A stretch of 64,000 bases of DNA from PALSA-612 sp963846915 (GTDB taxonomy: Bacteria > Actinomycetota > Thermoleophilia > Gaiellales > Gaiellaceae): positions 1 to 64,000 of the forward strand of contig CAWJXV010000004.1 in NCBI GenBank assembly GCA_963846915.1, given 5' to 3'. The translations under genes and the position numbers were made by a program. Below the pieces are notes generated by a model. That model saw only the letters and a program-made list of their open reading frames with translations. It was not told the DNA's origin and made no database searches. This document shows, piece by piece, positions 63,000-64,000 of the stretch; within the stretch, counting starts at the first letter, position 1; every line of letters starts with the position of its first letter.

Positions 63000-63063
63000 G
63001 AGCGCAAACGCAGCCTTAGGGGCAGGACCAACACGAAGCTAAAACCAGCCCGCGCCCCGGCGC

Positions 63064-63514
63064 CTACGCGCGCGGCGCGTACTCGACGCTGCCGAACGGC
63101 CAGTCGGACGCGAGCCAGTCGCTGACGGCGCGCCAGAGGGGGACGTCCAGCTCCGCGCGGCTCGCCCGTACCCAGGAGAGCGCACGGGCGTCGTCGTCGC
63201 TGTCGGGCAGCGGGTAGATGTAGACGCACCCGATCACGTTGCGGTTCGCCGGATCGAGCACCGTGTACGTGAACCCCGTCCGGTTGCGGAAGTCGTCGGC
63301 ATGGCCGCTGCAGGTCCGCCCGGTTCTCGTCCGGCGTCATCTCTCGCGGCCAGCGCCCGTCGCCCCACCCCGGCGTCGCGGTGATGTGGTCCATCGACGA
63401 CGTCCAGGCGTCGTAGTCCTGGTCGTTGTGTTCAGGCCCGAGCGGCTCGAGCACGAACTGCGGCGTCTCGAGCCGACGAGGCACGTCGAAGTCGCGCGAG
63501 ACGAACTCCTCCAC
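63064..63514 (-). CDS. GNAT-like N-acetyltransferase, frameshifted
   Basis: GTG 63514 opens EEFVSRDFDVPRRLETPQFV, then LEPLGPEHNDQDYDAWTSSM and DHITATPGWGDGRWPREMTP. One extra C near 63303-63308 shifts the frame. The reading resumes FRNRTGFTYTVLDPANRNVI and GCVYIYPLPDSDDDARALSW, the GNAT beta4/beta5 region, and ends at 63064 with the family's DWLASDWPFGSVEYAPRA. Joined length about 149 residues. This is a recognisable actinobacterial GNAT group of unknown substrate. Confidence 0.65.
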
Positions 63515-63564
63515 GCGACCAATCGTAGACCGCTGGCTCATCCAGCCGGCGAGCCGTGCTGCTC

Positions 63565-63730
63565 GTCTCGAAGGCGAGCGCGTCGATCTCGGCCGTGTCG
63601 GAGGAGGTGACGACCTCGGGGGCTCGGACGGCTCCGCCGCGGACGCCGGAGGCCGGGTTGCAGACCATCCTCTCCCATGCGACCGCGGCGTTCAGCACCT
63701 GGCGGATCGCCCGGAGCTTCCTAGCCCGGG
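63565..63730 (-). pseudogene. Internal fragment of a tyrosine recombinase
   Basis: RKLRAIRQVLNAAVAWERMV, CNPASGVRGGAVRAPEVVTS and SDTAEIDALAFE closely match the integrase at 55037-55902 (ALRQVLNAAVAWERMLRNPA, GAVRAPEVVAFADTAEVDAI). Only this core-binding segment survives. It sits 61 bases left of a 29-base copy of the island-end sequence (63791-63819), marking a second, related insertion. Confidence 0.65.
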
Positions 63731-63790
63731 GTGCCCGCAGCGGTGCCCCCATAGCGCCGGGAAATCGCCAATTAGCAGGGGCGTTCGCTA

Positions 63791-63819
63791 CCAGCCGCGC
63801 CCATCGCTCAACCATGCGG
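63791..63819. repeat. 29-base exact copy of the left island end
   Basis: Identical to 54066-54094, starting in the T-arm (CCAGC) and running through the acceptor strand into GCTCAACCATGCGG. The last 13 bases of it also occur at 62605-62617. Flanked by an integrase fragment on its left. Confidence 0.6.
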
Positions 63820-63887
63820 GCTGGCCAGGCGGAAGTGGGATATCCCGTTCGGGCCGCCGGGCCTAATCCTGTTCCGGCCCTAGGCGA

Positions 63888-63913
63888 CGAGAGGCGCCCG
63901 CAGGCGCCTCTCG
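63888..63913. terminator. Perfect GC-rich hairpin
   Basis: An 11-base perfect stem (CGAGAGGCGCC with GGCGCCTCTCG) closes the loop CGCA. No T-run follows on either strand. It lies between the integrase scar and whatever gene follows beyond the window edge. Confidence 0.55.
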
Positions 63914-64000
63914 AAGATGATCCGTGCCGCTCGATCGGCCCAGGGGGTCATTCCCTTTCCCGTGTTCCTCGGCGTTCGGCGGCTGCAGTCACAGGTCGAG

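Noticed and set aside
1..64000. CRISPR array, IS element with terminal repeats, rRNA or riboswitch
   Set aside because: No regularly spaced repeats, no transposase text, no rRNA-like stretch and no recognisable riboswitch core were seen on reading both strands.

Overview
The window is high-GC DNA (third codon positions mostly G or C, many GTG and TTG starts). The protein families point to an actinobacterium, probably Thermoleophilia (Solirubrobacterales or Gaiellales-like). That placement is inferred from gene content: zinc-ribbon/cyclase/AAA/TPR giants, DUF1269, DUF2252, DUF1622 and TIGR03118 proteins, and LAL-type LuxR regulators. No rRNA or complete tRNA gene was found. No replication or core ribosomal genes are present, so this reads as an accessory and stress region.

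Layout. 1-1.05 kb: 3' part of a cyclase/ATPase/TPR gene cut by the window edge. 1.06-4.83 kb: a worn integrative-element module (integrase start, excisionase-like HTH proteins, Walker-A ATPase). 4.9-13 kb: small enzymes and hypotheticals (methyltransferase, secreted protein, RsbR-type domain), a frameshifted CPA1 Na+/H+ antiporter and a DUF2252 protein. 13.1-24.4 kb: a compact envelope/stress cluster holding a TMEM175-like K+ channel, a second K+ channel, a LAL/MalT-type LuxR regulator, DUF1622 and DUF1269 proteins, a lipoprotein, a DHA2 efflux pump, two overlapping YihY/BrkB proteins, a DUF4239 protein and a CMD-like protein. Five copies of a palindrome (TTCACYYGGGTGAA type) sit only in this cluster, next to gene starts, and suggest one local regulon. 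24.6-34 kb: DUF4389 protein, peptidoglycan-binding lipoprotein, M14 peptidase, beta-lactamase-fold hydrolase, a complete 1166-residue cyclase/ATPase, an aldo/keto reductase and a GST. 34.2-45.6 kb: two secreted beta-propeller proteins, a helical-bundle protein beside a small Lsr2-like protein, dodecin, Dabb, cold-shock, SnoaL, STAS and DUF2188 proteins, and integrase scars. 45.7-51 kb: a peptidoglycan-binding protein, a 765-residue permuted NlpC/P60-like protein and a 550-residue orphan with a Lys/Pro tail. 51.3-53.8 kb: a second cyclase/ATPase regulator. 53.9-63.9 kb: a probable genomic island. About 158 bp direct repeats that contain the 3' half of a tRNA-Val (CAC) bracket a worn integrase, an RNase HII 3' fragment, a phosphotransferase, a GrdB-like protein, an ankyrin protein and small barrel proteins.

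Two properties cut across the window. Many genes that are otherwise well conserved carry single-base frameshifts, often in short homopolymers, with no internal stop codons once the frames are joined. This fits indel errors in the assembly at least as well as true decay. Many long genes also move from G/T-rich synonymous codons at the 5' end to C/A-rich ones at the 3' end, on both strands.
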